From an uncultured Candidatus Actinomarina sp. (GTDB lineage: Bacteria > Actinomycetota > Acidimicrobiia > Actinomarinales > Actinomarinaceae): a DNA stretch of 33,615 bases. Below, in pieces: positions 1 to 8,996 of the stretch. Every line of letters starts with the position of its first letter. Positions within the stretch are counted from its first letter, which is position 1. The position numbers and the translations under genes are program-made. Location: the NCBI GenBank assembly GCA_902533795.1, contig CACAND010000007.1, positions 1 to 33,615 of the forward strand, written 5' to 3'. The notes beneath the pieces were generated by a model. That model worked only from the letters and a program-made list of their open reading frames with translations. It was not told the DNA's origin and did not search any database.

Positions 1-335
1 AAGGGCCTTTCAAAATTCAAGATAAAAAAATTACACCTCCTCCTCGTAAAAGATTAGATGAATCGATGGAAGCATTAATTCACCATTTCAAAATCTATAC
101 AGAAGGATTTAAAGTTCCACCAGGTCAGGTTTACACAACAGTAGAATCTCCAAGAGGAGAATTAGGTTGTTTTATTGTTTCTGATGGATCACCAAAACCC
201 TACAGAATGCATGTCAGAGGTCCTTCGTTTTGTAATCTCCAGGCTCTACCAGTAGTTATGTCAGACAGCCCGATAGCAGATGCTGTAGCTGCGATAGCAT
301 CTCTTGATCCAGTTCTAGGAGATGTTGATCGATGA
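1..335 (+). CDS. nuoD: NADH:quinone oxidoreductase subunit D, C-terminal part (cluster 1)
   Basis: This is the 3' end of a gene cut by the left window edge; the frame is open from base 3, so the ATG at 66 is internal and not a start. NuoD (49-kDa subunit) forms, with NuoB, the quinone-reduction site of the peripheral arm of complex I. The visible C-terminus has the family hallmarks: [27 protein letters not shown] and the terminal DPVLGDVDR, nearly the same ending as the full second NuoD in this window (DFVLGDVDR). Its TGA overlaps the nuoE ATG (ATGA at 332-335), implying translational coupling. The quinone-site residues lie upstream of the window and cannot be judged. Confidence 0.95.
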   Translation, partial: GPFKIQDKKITPPPRKRLDESMEALIHHFKIYTEGFKVPPGQVYTTVESPRGELGCFIVSDGSPKPYRMHVRGPSFCNLQALPVVMSDSPIADAVAAIASLDPVLGDVDR

Positions 336-949
336 GTTGGGATAATGAACTGCTTGAAAGAGCTCATAAGATAATTGAATTGTATCCACAAAAAAGATCT
401 GCACTTGGTCCACTGTTATATTTGGCCCAAGAAAAAGATGGATTTATTTCTGATGATTCTATTGTTGAAATAAGTAATCTCGTTGACATAACGGAGGTTC
501 AAGTAAAATCTGTCTCTTCTTTTTATTCAATGTATAAAGAGGAGCAAACAGGAACTTATTTATTAAGTGTGTGTAAATCAATATCTTGTGAAATTAATGA
601 TTCTAGAAGTGTTATCAACTCCGTAAAAGAATTCACTGGATTAGAAAATTACGAAACAGATCAAGATAAGCTATTTACTTTCGAAGAAGTCGAATGCATT
701 GGAGCTTGTGGAGGAGCTCCTGCTGTACAAGTGAATTATGAAACGGTAGAGGGATTAACGCCTGAAAAAACAATTGAAATGTGTGAGTGGTTAAAAAATG
801 ACAAACCAGAAATAATTGTTGCTGATCAATTACAGAATAAATTCGGAGGTACAAAATCTTTTGACTGGGCAATTGAAGACAATACCGGATCAGCTTATAC
901 AGTGCCAGGTTTTCAAAATATTGGAACGGCAAAAGAGAAGGATAATTAA
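332..949 (+). CDS. nuoE: NADH:quinone oxidoreductase subunit E (24-kDa, 2Fe-2S)
   Basis: NuoE is part of the NADH-oxidising module and carries the off-pathway [2Fe-2S] cluster N1a beside FMN. The 205-residue product has a helical N-terminal domain with the typical [16 protein letters not shown] segment and a thioredoxin-like domain. All four ligands are visible: C81 and C86 (VCKSISC) and C122 and C126 ([15 protein letters not shown]). The C-terminal tail after about residue 155 is longer than in many NuoE proteins and is hydrophilic. The start ATG overlaps the nuoD stop, and the stop overlaps the nuoF ATG at 949, so it is embedded in the operon. Confidence 0.96.
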   Translation: MSWDNELLERAHKIIELYPQKRSALGPLLYLAQEKDGFISDDSIVEISNLVDITEVQVKSVSSFYSMYKEEQTGTYLLSVCKSISCEINDSRSVINSVKEFTGLENYETDQDKLFTFEEVECIGACGGAPAVQVNYETVEGLTPEKTIEMCEWLKNDKPEIIVADQLQNKFGGTKSFDWAIEDNTGSAYTVPGFQNIGTAKEKDN

Positions 950-2244
950 TGAAAGAAACTTTATTACTTACCAAACACATGCGCGATTTTCCTGAGAACA
1001 GTCACAATATTGATGTTTATGAAAAAAATAATGGCTACAGCGCTCTAAAAAAAGTCTTAAAAGAAGACAATCCAGAAAATGTAATTAACGAAATTAAAGA
1101 TTCAAACATAAGAGGTAGAGGAGGAGCAGGTTTTCCTACAGGGGTAAAATGGGGCTTTTTAGCCGAGGATGAAGACAGGTATTTAGTAATTAATGGTGAT
1201 GAATCTGAGCCGGGTACATTTAAAGATAGGATTTTATTGGAAAGAGATCCACACCAATTAATTGAAGGTGTAATAATTACATGTTTTGCCTCAAATATTA
1301 AAAAAGCATTCATTTATATTCGTGGTGAATATGCAAAACCGGCAAGAAGAGTACAAGAAGCTGTCGAGCAAGCTTATGAGAAAGGATATCTGGGCGATAA
1401 CATACTTGGAACCAATTTATCACTTGATATTGTAGTTCACCTAGGGGCTGGAGCATATATATGCGGAGAAGAAACTGCTCTTCTTAACTCACTTGAAGGA
1501 AAGAGAGGAGAACCGAGACTAAAACCACCTTACTTTCCTGCTGTGATGGGATTATATAACAAACCAACTTTGGTTAATAATGTTGAAACAATATCTTCAG
1601 TTCCATGGATCATAAATAATTCAGGAAAAGAGTATGCAAAGCTTGGAGTAGAGGGTTCAACAGGAACAAGAATCTTTAGTCTTTCAGGACACGTTAGAAC
1701 CCCAGGAAATTTTGAAATAGAAATGGGAAAAAGTTTTGGAGAGTTTGTTGATACTTTTGGTAATGGAATTAAAGATGACAAAAAAGTAAAAGCATATATT
1801 CCTGGAGGTGCTTCAGCGCCATGGTTTACCGGAGATCAACTCGATATAAAAATGACAATAGACGATGTTGCTAATGCTGGATCTATGCTGGGTTCAGGCG
1901 CAGTTGTTGTAATGGACGAGGATACTAATTTAGTCTACGCAGCGAAAAGCATAGTAAGTTTTTTTGCTCATGAATCTTGTGGTCAATGTACTCCTTGTAG
2001 AGAGGGAACTACTTGGTTAGAAATGATACTGGAGCGAATAGCAAGCGGAAGAGGAAGGCTCTCAGACATAAGCTTGTTGGTAGATGTTTGTGATAATATT
2101 TCACCAGGTTTGTCATGGCCACCTAAAATGACAACAATTTGTCCTTTAGGTCCATCTGCTGTATCTCCGATAACATCTTTGTTAGATAATTTTTCAGATG
2201 AATTAATGAAGATGTTGCCAACAAAAATTCCTATTGCTCAATGA
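949..2244 (+). CDS. nuoF: NADH:quinone oxidoreductase subunit F (51-kDa, NADH/FMN/4Fe-4S)
   Basis: NuoF binds NADH and FMN and passes electrons to the [4Fe-4S] cluster N3. The 431-residue protein shows the glycine-rich NADH/FMN motif GRGGAGFPTG at residues 56-65, the GDESEPGTFKDR segment, GAGAYICGEETALLNSLEG in the FMN-binding region, and the N3 ligands C344, C347, C350 (SCGQCTPC) and C398 (CPLGPSA). This ligand spacing matches the classical family. It starts at the ATG overlapping the nuoE stop and ends in an ATGA overlap with nuoG. No counterpart exists in the second nuo cluster of this window, so only cluster 1 visibly encodes an NADH-dehydrogenase module. Confidence 0.97.
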   Translation: MKETLLLTKHMRDFPENSHNIDVYEKNNGYSALKKVLKEDNPENVINEIKDSNIRGRGGAGFPTGVKWGFLAEDEDRYLVINGDESEPGTFKDRILLERDPHQLIEGVIITCFASNIKKAFIYIRGEYAKPARRVQEAVEQAYEKGYLGDNILGTNLSLDIVVHLGAGAYICGEETALLNSLEGKRGEPRLKPPYFPAVMGLYNKPTLVNNVETISSVPWIINNSGKEYAKLGVEGSTGTRIFSLSGHVRTPGNFEIEMGKSFGEFVDTFGNGIKDDKKVKAYIPGGASAPWFTGDQLDIKMTIDDVANAGSMLGSGAVVVMDEDTNLVYAAKSIVSFFAHESCGQCTPCREGTTWLEMILERIASGRGRLSDISLLVDVCDNISPGLSWPPKMTTICPLGPSAVSPITSLLDNFSDELMKMLPTKIPIAQ

Positions 2245-4565
2245 GTGATCAAATTAACATAAATGTTAATGGTTCAGAAATCAGAACAGATTCTGATCAG
2301 CTAATCATTGAAGCTTGTGAAGATTCTGGCATTCATATTCCAAGATTTTGCTGGCACAAACGCATGGATCCAGTTGGCATGTGCCGCATGTGCTTAGTTG
2401 AAATTGAAACCCCACGTGGAAAAGCACTAGTCCCCTCATGCACTACTAAAGTTTCAGAAGATTTAATTGTAGATACTGAATCAGAAGTAGTAAAAAAAGC
2501 ACAAGAAGGTGTTTTAGAATTTTTATTAATAAACCATCCTTTGGATTGTCCTGTATGCGATAAGGCGGGAGAGTGCCCTTTGCAAGACCAAACTATGGCT
2601 TATGGACCTGGTGAGTCTCGATTTGTTGAAGATAAAAGACATTTTGAAAAACCTATACCAATTTCAGAAATAATTCTTCTTGATAGAGAAAGATGTATTT
2701 TGTGTGCACGTTGTACCAGATTTTCTGATGAAATATCTGGTGATCCGTTGATTGAATTTATTCAAAGAGGTAACAAAACTCAAGTCAACACATTTCCAGA
2801 TGAACCCTTTAGATCATACTTTTCAGGCAACACGGTGCAAATCTGTCCTGTTGGAGCATTGACTTCTACCTCATATAGATTTAAAGCAAGACCATGGGAT
2901 CTTAAAAAAGTCTCATCTACCTCTAATTGTTCTTCAATGGGATGCTCAGTTGAATTAAATGTATCCCAAAACAAAATGCTACGAATTTTAGGTGAAGATA
3001 ATGAATTCACAAATCAGGGTTGGTTATCAGATAAAGGCAGGTACAACTTTGAATATTTACATTCAGAAAACAGAATTTTAAAACCTGTACTTAATAACGA
3101 TTCAACAAATGAAATAAGCATAAATGAATCAATGGAATTAATCAGTAATGAAATATCTGCTGATGACAATTCAAATATCAGCTTTATAGTTGGACACAAC
3201 AGTACTAACGAGGAATATTATGCACTAAATAATTTTGTAGAAAATTTAAATAAAGTTAACAAAGATCAAAACATGAATGTCTATTTAAGTGATGATTACT
3301 TATATGAAGGATTTTTTCAGAACAATGATTTATTGGGGAAAGTTCAAGACTTAGATTCAGTAGATACAATAATTTTATGGGCACAAGATATAAAAGATAA
3401 TCTACCCACTCTTTATTTAAGAATAAGACAGGCAGTCAAAAATGGAAAAAAATTAGTAATATTCGGTCATACAAATACAGCTATGAAGGAACTAGCAGAT
3501 TCATACTTTGGTCAAGAAATAATTTCAAAAAACTTAGAATTTAATGTAGAAATATCTGAAATACCAAATTTCAATGAATTAATAAATGATAAAAATGTAT
3601 TAGCAATAATTGGAAAGTCGTCGCCAATTCAAAACACAAATTCAATTTCAAATTTAATTAATTATTTAGATAAAAACTCAAATCTAAAAATACTTAATTG
3701 TTTTTCAAAGGGTAATACATTTGGTGCCTTACAGAATATAGATTTAGTGAAGGGTTTAAATGAGTTTATCAATGAATTTGACGGCAGCAAAAACAATATT
3801 GTATTTACTATTGGATCTAATCCAGTCAATAGCTCAATTCATAGTAATCAAATAAAAGATAAATTAATAAATGCAAATTTCGTGATTTCCTTAGATTTGT
3901 TTAAAAATGAAACAACAGAACTAGCCAATATAATTCTTCCAACAACTTCTTTTGGAGAAAAAGAGGGAACATTTACAAATCTTGAAATGAGAACACTTAA
4001 ACAAAACAAAATATTACCTACACCTGGTTCTGTGTTGAATGAATGGGAATATTGGTCAATGATGCTAAATAAAATAGATATTGAAAACAATTATGAATCT
4101 GAATTCGAGTTAAATTTACAATTATGCGAGGAGTATTTAGATAAAGACAATGTTCCCTCTTTTGACAATTTAAACAAGCCCTCAAATCTGGATGGAGTTT
4201 TAAATTCAAAATCTATCAACATTGAAATACAAAATGTTGAGCCAGAAAAGATTGAAATACTATTTGTTAATAGACTTTATGGAGATTCTTCTACTCAAAT
4301 TAATTCACCTTCAATTTCGATGTTGGGAGCCGAAAGATTCATAGAAATGAATAATGATACTTTCATTAAGCATAACCTATCTAGTTACACAGTGAACCTT
4401 GTACAGGGAGTCAGTACGTTACAGGTAAAAATTAAAATTAATAATCATTTACCTAATGAATTAATAATTGCTCCTTTAAACAGAAGAGGATTTAGAGATA
4501 TTGATACAACTAAACCATATGAGCTAATTGAAGTAAAAAATCTGGAGGAATTAAGTGTCAATTGA
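2241..4565 (+). CDS. nuoG: NADH:quinone oxidoreductase subunit G (75-kDa, multiple Fe-S clusters)
   Basis: NuoG relays electrons from NuoF through several Fe-S clusters. N1b ligands are C37, C48, C51 and C67; N5 ligands H99, C103, C106 and C112; N4 ligands C152, C155, C158 and C202. The following molybdopterin-oxidoreductase-like region (from about residue 215) has C230 and C235, but the positions equivalent to the E. coli N7 ligands read S228, S231, C235 and S263 (WLSDKGR), so the extra N7 cluster is probably absent. The last roughly 450 residues are a degenerate, Asn/Lys-rich MopB-like domain without evident cofactor motifs. At 774 residues the length is normal. The gene overlaps nuoF by ATGA and nuoH by 11 nt. 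Confidence 0.95.
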   Translation: MSDQININVNGSEIRTDSDQLIIEACEDSGIHIPRFCWHKRMDPVGMCRMCLVEIETPRGKALVPSCTTKVSEDLIVDTESEVVKKAQEGVLEFLLINHPLDCPVCDKAGECPLQDQTMAYGPGESRFVEDKRHFEKPIPISEIILLDRERCILCARCTRFSDEISGDPLIEFIQRGNKTQVNTFPDEPFRSYFSGNTVQICPVGALTSTSYRFKARPWDLKKVSSTSNCSSMGCSVELNVSQNKMLRILGEDNEFTNQGWLSDKGRYNFEYLHSENRILKPVLNNDSTNEISINESMELISNEISADDNSNISFIVGHNSTNEEYYALNNFVENLNKVNKDQNMNVYLSDDYLYEGFFQNNDLLGKVQDLDSVDTIILWAQDIKDNLPTLYLRIRQAVKNGKKLVIFGHTNTAMKELADSYFGQEIISKNLEFNVEISEIPNFNELINDKNVLAIIGKSSPIQNTNSISNLINYLDKNSNLKILNCFSKGNTFGALQNIDLVKGLNEFINEFDGSKNNIVFTIGSNPVNSSIHSNQIKDKLINANFVISLDLFKNETTELANIILPTTSFGEKEGTFTNLEMRTLKQNKILPTPGSVLNEWEYWSMMLNKIDIENNYESEFELNLQLCEEYLDKDNVPSFDNLNKPSNLDGVLNSKSINIEIQNVEPEKIEILFVNRLYGDSSTQINSPSISMLGAERFIEMNNDTFIKHNLSSYTVNLVQGVSTLQVKIKINNHLPNELIIAPLNRRGFRDIDTTKPYELIEVKNLEELSVN

Positions 4566-5652
4566 TATTTTAGTTTCATTGATTAAACCTCTATTAGTTT
4601 TAGGGATTGTATTAACAAATACAATCATTCTTATATGGTTAGAAAGAAAAGTTGTTGCTGGAATGCAATCAAGGGTTGGACCAGATAGAGCGGGACCTTT
4701 CGGGATTCTTCAAACCCTTGCTGATGCAATAAAACTTTTATTAAAGGAGCAAATCCTTCCACTAAGGGCTGATAAAGCAATGTATTTGCTTGCTCCAATA
4801 ATCGCCCTAGTACCTTCTTTTTTGATTTTTATGATAATTCCATTAGGCCCAGGTTTTGAAATAACAATTGGAGGGGAAACTAGATTTATAAATTTAGTGG
4901 GTGCAGATATAAATGTAGGAGTTTTATTTTTTTTAGCGATCTCTTCTTTAGCTGTCTACAGTGTTGTTTTAGCAGGTTGGTCATCAGGTTCTAAATATCC
5001 ACTACTTGGAGGTGTTAGAGCATCAGCTCAAATGATCTCTTATGAGGCCGCTATGGGACTTTCTCTAGTTCCGGTAATTTTATATTCAGGATCTATGTCA
5101 ATGTCAAAAATTGTAGAAAGTCAGTCTGGAAATTTATCAAGCACTATTCCTGTAATTGACTCCATAGTTAGATTTATTCCAAATTGGAATGTGTTTCCTC
5201 AATTTTTAGCTTTTGGGATCTTCTTTGTAGCATCGATTGCAGAGGTAAACCGTGCACCTTTTGATCTCGTTGAGGCAGAACAGGAATTAGTCGGTGGGTT
5301 TCATACAGAATACTCAGGGTTTAGGTTTGCAATGTTTTTTCTAGCTGAGTACATAAACATGTTTAATATGTGTGCAATAACCGCAACTTTTTTTCTAGGT
5401 GGTTGGTTAGGTCCAACCTTTCCTGGAATTTTTCCTCCATTATTATCGGCAATGATGCCAACAATATGGCTTGGTCTTAAAACAGTCGGTCTTTTATTTG
5501 TCTATTTTTGGATAAGAGCTACATTACCAAGATTAAGATATGATCAACTAATGGAATTAGGATGGAAAAGGTTAATCCCAATATCCCTGATCTGGCTTCT
5601 AGTTTCTGCAATTGTCTTAGGAATTAGAGATTTTGGATTACCTTGGAGTTAG
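4555..5652 (+). CDS. nuoH: NADH:quinone oxidoreductase subunit H (cluster 1)
   Basis: NuoH joins the peripheral and membrane arms and forms much of the quinone chamber. The 365-residue product is mostly transmembrane (about eight segments expected for the family). Conserved signatures are LIWLERKVVAGMQSRVGPDR, ADAIKLLLKEQILP, and the acidic quinone loop NRAPFDLVEAEQELVGG followed by FHTEYSGFRF, all canonical. The start is the GTG at 4555, inside the end of nuoG, supported by GGAGG at 4544-4548 with 6-nt spacing. Contrast with the shorter NuoH of cluster 2, whose loop is changed. Confidence 0.96.
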   Translation: MSIDILVSLIKPLLVLGIVLTNTIILIWLERKVVAGMQSRVGPDRAGPFGILQTLADAIKLLLKEQILPLRADKAMYLLAPIIALVPSFLIFMIIPLGPGFEITIGGETRFINLVGADINVGVLFFLAISSLAVYSVVLAGWSSGSKYPLLGGVRASAQMISYEAAMGLSLVPVILYSGSMSMSKIVESQSGNLSSTIPVIDSIVRFIPNWNVFPQFLAFGIFFVASIAEVNRAPFDLVEAEQELVGGFHTEYSGFRFAMFFLAEYINMFNMCAITATFFLGGWLGPTFPGIFPPLLSAMMPTIWLGLKTVGLLFVYFWIRATLPRLRYDQLMELGWKRLIPISLIWLLVSAIVLGIRDFGLPWS

Positions 5653-5659
5653 GAACGGT

Positions 5660-6274
5660 ATGAGCGCAGGATATGATTTAGTAAAAGGTTTAAAAGTAAC
5701 TTTTAAAGAATTGTTCAAAAAATCTGTGACTGATAAGTACCCTAAAGAATTTAGGACCAAGCCACAAAGATTTCACGGACGACATGTTCTAAATAAATAT
5801 GAAGATGGAATGGAAAAGTGCATAGGCTGTGAACTTTGTGCAGGGGTCTGTCCAGCACAATGTATTTATGTCAGAGGAGAAGATAATCCAGAAGAACAAC
5901 CAGTTAGTCCAGGAGAAAGATATGGATTCATTTATGAGATCAACATGCTTAGATGTATTTATTGTGGACTATGTGTAGAAGCCTGTCCAACAGAAGCAAT
6001 CACAATGACGTCTCTTTTTGAGATCAGTATTGGATCTAGAGATGAGGCTGTATTTGATAAAGATGTTTTATTAGTCGACGAAGAGGGGATTCCAAATACT
6101 CATGAGGAACAGACAAAATTGACAAACTTTAATGAATTAAAAACTTCAGATGGCTGGATGAGAGCAACTTCTTCAAATGGAAATCCGAACTACCAAAACT
6201 TAGTAAGTTGGACAGGTTCATTAGGAGTTGGCAAAAGAGATCCTGAAAAAGGTCAATTTTTAGAGGAAGAATAG
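5660..6274 (+). CDS. nuoI: NADH:quinone oxidoreductase subunit I (2x 4Fe-4S ferredoxin, cluster 1)
   Basis: NuoI holds clusters N6a and N6b that feed N2 in NuoB. From the ATG at 5660 the protein is 204 residues, with an amphipathic N-terminus (YDLVKGLKVTFKELF) and two CxxCxxCxxxC motifs: C54, C57, C60, C64 (+C68) and C99, C102, C105, C109. I chose 5660 over the upstream in-frame ATG at 5633 because 5633 lies inside nuoH, whereas AGGA at 5651-5654 sits 5 nt before 5660 and MSAGYDL gives the usual N-terminal length. The C-terminal tail beyond the second cluster is long and hydrophilic, as is common in actinobacterial NuoI. Confidence 0.95.
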   Translation: MSAGYDLVKGLKVTFKELFKKSVTDKYPKEFRTKPQRFHGRHVLNKYEDGMEKCIGCELCAGVCPAQCIYVRGEDNPEEQPVSPGERYGFIYEINMLRCIYCGLCVEACPTEAITMTSLFEISIGSRDEAVFDKDVLLVDEEGIPNTHEEQTKLTNFNELKTSDGWMRATSSNGNPNYQNLVSWTGSLGVGKRDPEKGQFLEEE

Positions 6275-6275
6275 T

Positions 6276-6803
6276 GTGACAGAGATACTACTTTTTGCGA
6301 TACCAGCATTGTTGATAATTCTAGGGGCGCTAATTGTAGTATTCGCTAAAAACCCAGTGCATAATGCAATGGGATTGGTTTTGACATTAACTTCTTTAGC
6401 TATCGTTTACATTACTTTAAATGCAACATTTGTAGCTATGGTCCAAATGCTTGTTTATGCAGGAGCAGTAATGACCTTGTTCCTTTTTGTAATAATGATG
6501 ATTGGAGTTGACAAACCAGAACAATCAAGGAAAGAAATTAAAGGTCAAACCTTTCTAATATCGGGAACTTTAATCCTTTTGGTCTCAATTATTGTATATA
6601 TTGGTTTAGAGAATGGACTTAACTGGGACTTACTATTTCCTGAATCTGAAAATGCAATTGAAGGAACTCCTTCACTTCTAGCATCTTCAATGTTCACTTC
6701 ATGGGTATTTCCTTTTGAGGTAATTTCAATTCTTTTAATCGTTGCTACCACTTCAGCTTTGGCATTAGCTTATGAGTTTAAGAAAAGTGAATCCAATGAT
6801 TGA
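6276..6803 (+). CDS. nuoJ: NADH:quinone oxidoreductase subunit J (cluster 1)
   Basis: Small membrane-arm subunit of complex I, 175 residues with about five transmembrane segments. The family segments [16 protein letters not shown] and [18 protein letters not shown] (the third helix that switches between alpha and pi forms in known structures) are clear. Translation starts at the GTG at 6276, directly after the nuoI stop and behind GAGGAAG at 6263-6269. The C-terminus [21 protein letters not shown] is typical. The stop lies within nuoK. Confidence 0.95.
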   Translation: MTEILLFAIPALLIILGALIVVFAKNPVHNAMGLVLTLTSLAIVYITLNATFVAMVQMLVYAGAVMTLFLFVIMMIGVDKPEQSRKEIKGQTFLISGTLILLVSIIVYIGLENGLNWDLLFPESENAIEGTPSLLASSMFTSWVFPFEVISILLIVATTSALALAYEFKKSESND

Positions 6804-7104
6804 AGTAACTTCGGACTGGTACCTAACCCTTTCTGCCATATTATTTTCGATTGGTTTTTTAGGGATGATGTTTAGAAAAAATGCATTAATTATGTTTATG
6901 TGTATTGAATTGATGTTGAATGCAGTAAATCTAACTTTTATAACTGCTTCAAAGCATTTGGGATTAATTGATGGACAAATTGCTGTATTTTTTGTACTTG
7001 TCGTAGCAGCCGCTGAAGTAGTAGTGGGTCTTGCAATAATTGTTTCTATTTTCAAAAAACAAGAATCTGCTTCAGTAGATATGTTGAGTTCATCGAAAGG
7101 GTAA
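6796..7104 (+). CDS. nuoK: NADH:quinone oxidoreductase subunit K (cluster 1)
   Basis: Three-helix membrane subunit carrying two buried glutamates of the proton path. Seen here: [15 protein letters not shown] (Glu in helix 2) and [18 protein letters not shown] (Glu in helix 3), both typical. Starting at the ATG at 6796 gives 102 residues beginning [20 protein letters not shown], which matches the usual NuoK N-terminus; an in-frame ATG at 6772 would add eight residues inside nuoJ and has less support. It overlaps the end of nuoJ by 8 nt and is followed after 2 nt by nuoL. Confidence 0.95.
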   Translation: MIEVTSDWYLTLSAILFSIGFLGMMFRKNALIMFMCIELMLNAVNLTFITASKHLGLIDGQIAVFFVLVVAAAEVVVGLAIIVSIFKKQESASVDMLSSSKG

Positions 7105-7106
7105 TT

Positions 7107-8996
7107 TTGGAGATTCTAATTCTTGCTGTAGTGATACTCCCTCTTTTGACTGCTTTATTTCTTAAAGTTGCAAATAGGTTTTTAAATGAACTGCTTACAA
7201 ATTTTATAACAATTAATGCTGCTTTGCTTTCAGTTGCAGTATCGTTTTTTATGTTTGGCTATCTTTTATTGGATAAATTTAAACCAATCAAATTTGAATT
7301 ATTTGAATGGTATCCAAGTCCACAAATAATTTTTGAATTTTATTTGGATGGTTTATCTGGAGTAATGATGATTCTTATATCTGGTCTAAGTCTTGTAATT
7401 CAATTATTTTCTACTTCTTATATGAGTAAAGACGAAAAATATACGAAATATTTTGAATACTTTAATTTCTTTGTTTTCTCAATGCTTTTACTCGTGCTGT
7501 CTGGAAATTTTCTTGTAATGTTTTTTGGTTGGGAGCTTGTAGGATTGAGCTCTTATTTACTAATTTCTTTTTGGTATGAAAAAAAATCTGCAGCAAAAGC
7601 AGGAAATAAAGCTTTCATTTTGAATCGTATTGGTGATTTTGGATTTCTAATTGGTTTAATGATGATTTTAAATTATTTTGAAACATTTAATTTTGTTAAC
7701 ATTTTTGAATCAGTATTAATCAAACAACCATCTAATCTCGATCTAATAATTTTATTTCTACTATTGGGTGCATTTGGAAAGTCTGCGCAGTTTCCTTTAT
7801 TTAGTTGGCTTCCAGATGCAATGGAAGGACCAACTCCTGCGAGTGCTTTAATTCATGCTGCAACAATGGTTACTGCTGGGGTATTTATGCTTGTAAGAGT
7901 TTCTCCGATGTTGCAATTTTCAGAACTTGCAAGCTTGACAATAATTGGATTTGGACTTTTAACAGCTCTTATCGCTGCATTTGCTGCAATAAATCAACAT
8001 GATATTAAAAAAGTGTTGGCTTATTCAACGATATCTCAACTTGGATTTATGTTTATTGCAATTGGTGCTGGGGCGTATGTTGCTGCAATCTTTCATTTAG
8101 TCACACACGCATTTTTTAAAGCTCTCTTATTTCTTGGAGCTGGTGCAGTTATTCATGAAATGCACCATGAACAGAATATTCACAAGATGGGTGGATTGAG
8201 AAAAAAGATGCCTATAACTGCTGCCATGATGGGGATAGGTACTTTAGCAATATCTGGAATACCTCCTCTTGCAGGATTTTGGTCAAAGGATGAAATACTT
8301 GCATCAGTCTTTTCAAAAGGTGGAATTTATTATGGTTTTTGGGCTTTATCGTTGTTAGCTGCGTTTATGACTGCATTTTATATGGGTAGACACTGGTTAT
8401 TAATTTTTGTTAAAGAACCAAAAAACAGTTTAGAAAATATTCATGAAGCTCCAAAAAATATGACAAGACCATTAATTCTTCTTGGTATATCTACAATTTT
8501 TATTGGCTTCATAAATACGCCTTTTTTTCATGGTCTGGAAAAAGTCTTGGAAGAAACTCTTCACCACGTAGAAGTTACTCACTTGCCAAAAGGATTAACT
8601 CTTGCAGTTTTGGCAGTATTGTCGATAGGTGCAGGATTTACTGGTCTTGTTCTGGCATATCTAATTTATATTTTTGATATCATTTCCTACTTCAAATTAA
8701 AAATTCCGTTTATCAATGAAATTAAAAACTTATCAAAGAACGTTATCTTCATTAATGATATGGGAAACATAGTATTTGTTAAGGGTTTGAAGTCGGTATC
8801 AAGAAGAGTAGCTGTAACTGTTGATGCAATGACAATTGATGGAATAGTCAACGGTATCTCAAAGTATTTTCTTCAATCATCAAAGCAGTTGTCCTATACC
8901 CAGACAGGATTAGTTAGAAACTATGTAGTTTACTTTGGATTATTTACATTAATTTTGGTACTTATATTTTTAATTTCTCCAGAGGCTTTAGCATGA
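7107..8996 (+). CDS. nuoL: NADH:quinone oxidoreductase subunit L (cluster 1)
   Basis: Distal antiporter-like proton-pumping subunit with a lateral helix at its C-terminus. The 629-residue protein has the key motifs GWELVGLSSYLL (pump Glu), GKSAQFPLFSWLPDAMEGPTPASALIHAATMVTAG split across the canonical TM7-TM8 region (pump Lys and conserved His), HDIKKVLAYSTISQLGF, THAFFKALLFLGAG, and FWSKDEIL (distal Lys). The start is a TTG at 7107, 2 nt after the nuoK stop, with AAAGGG at 7097-7101 as a plausible ribosome binding site. The gene ends in an ATGA overlap with nuoM. Confidence 0.96.
   Translation: MEILILAVVILPLLTALFLKVANRFLNELLTNFITINAALLSVAVSFFMFGYLLLDKFKPIKFELFEWYPSPQIIFEFYLDGLSGVMMILISGLSLVIQLFSTSYMSKDEKYTKYFEYFNFFVFSMLLLVLSGNFLVMFFGWELVGLSSYLLISFWYEKKSAAKAGNKAFILNRIGDFGFLIGLMMILNYFETFNFVNIFESVLIKQPSNLDLIILFLLLGAFGKSAQFPLFSWLPDAMEGPTPASALIHAATMVTAGVFMLVRVSPMLQFSELASLTIIGFGLLTALIAAFAAINQHDIKKVLAYSTISQLGFMFIAIGAGAYVAAIFHLVTHAFFKALLFLGAGAVIHEMHHEQNIHKMGGLRKKMPITAAMMGIGTLAISGIPPLAGFWSKDEILASVFSKGGIYYGFWALSLLAAFMTAFYMGRHWLLIFVKEPKNSLENIHEAPKNMTRPLILLGISTIFIGFINTPFFHGLEKVLEETLHHVEVTHLPKGLTLAVLAVLSIGAGFTGLVLAYLIYIFDIISYFKLKIPFINEIKNLSKNVIFINDMGNIVFVKGLKSVSRRVAVTVDAMTIDGIVNGISKYFLQSSKQLSYTQTGLVRNYVVYFGLFTLILVLIFLISPEALA

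Noticed and set aside
66-335. Stand-alone 89-residue gene starting at ATG 66
   Set aside because: The frame is open to the window edge and the sequence is plainly the C-terminus of NuoD.
7805-8002. Cys-rich 65-codon ORF inside nuoL
   Set aside because: Out-of-frame shadow of a well-conserved gene, without its own signals.
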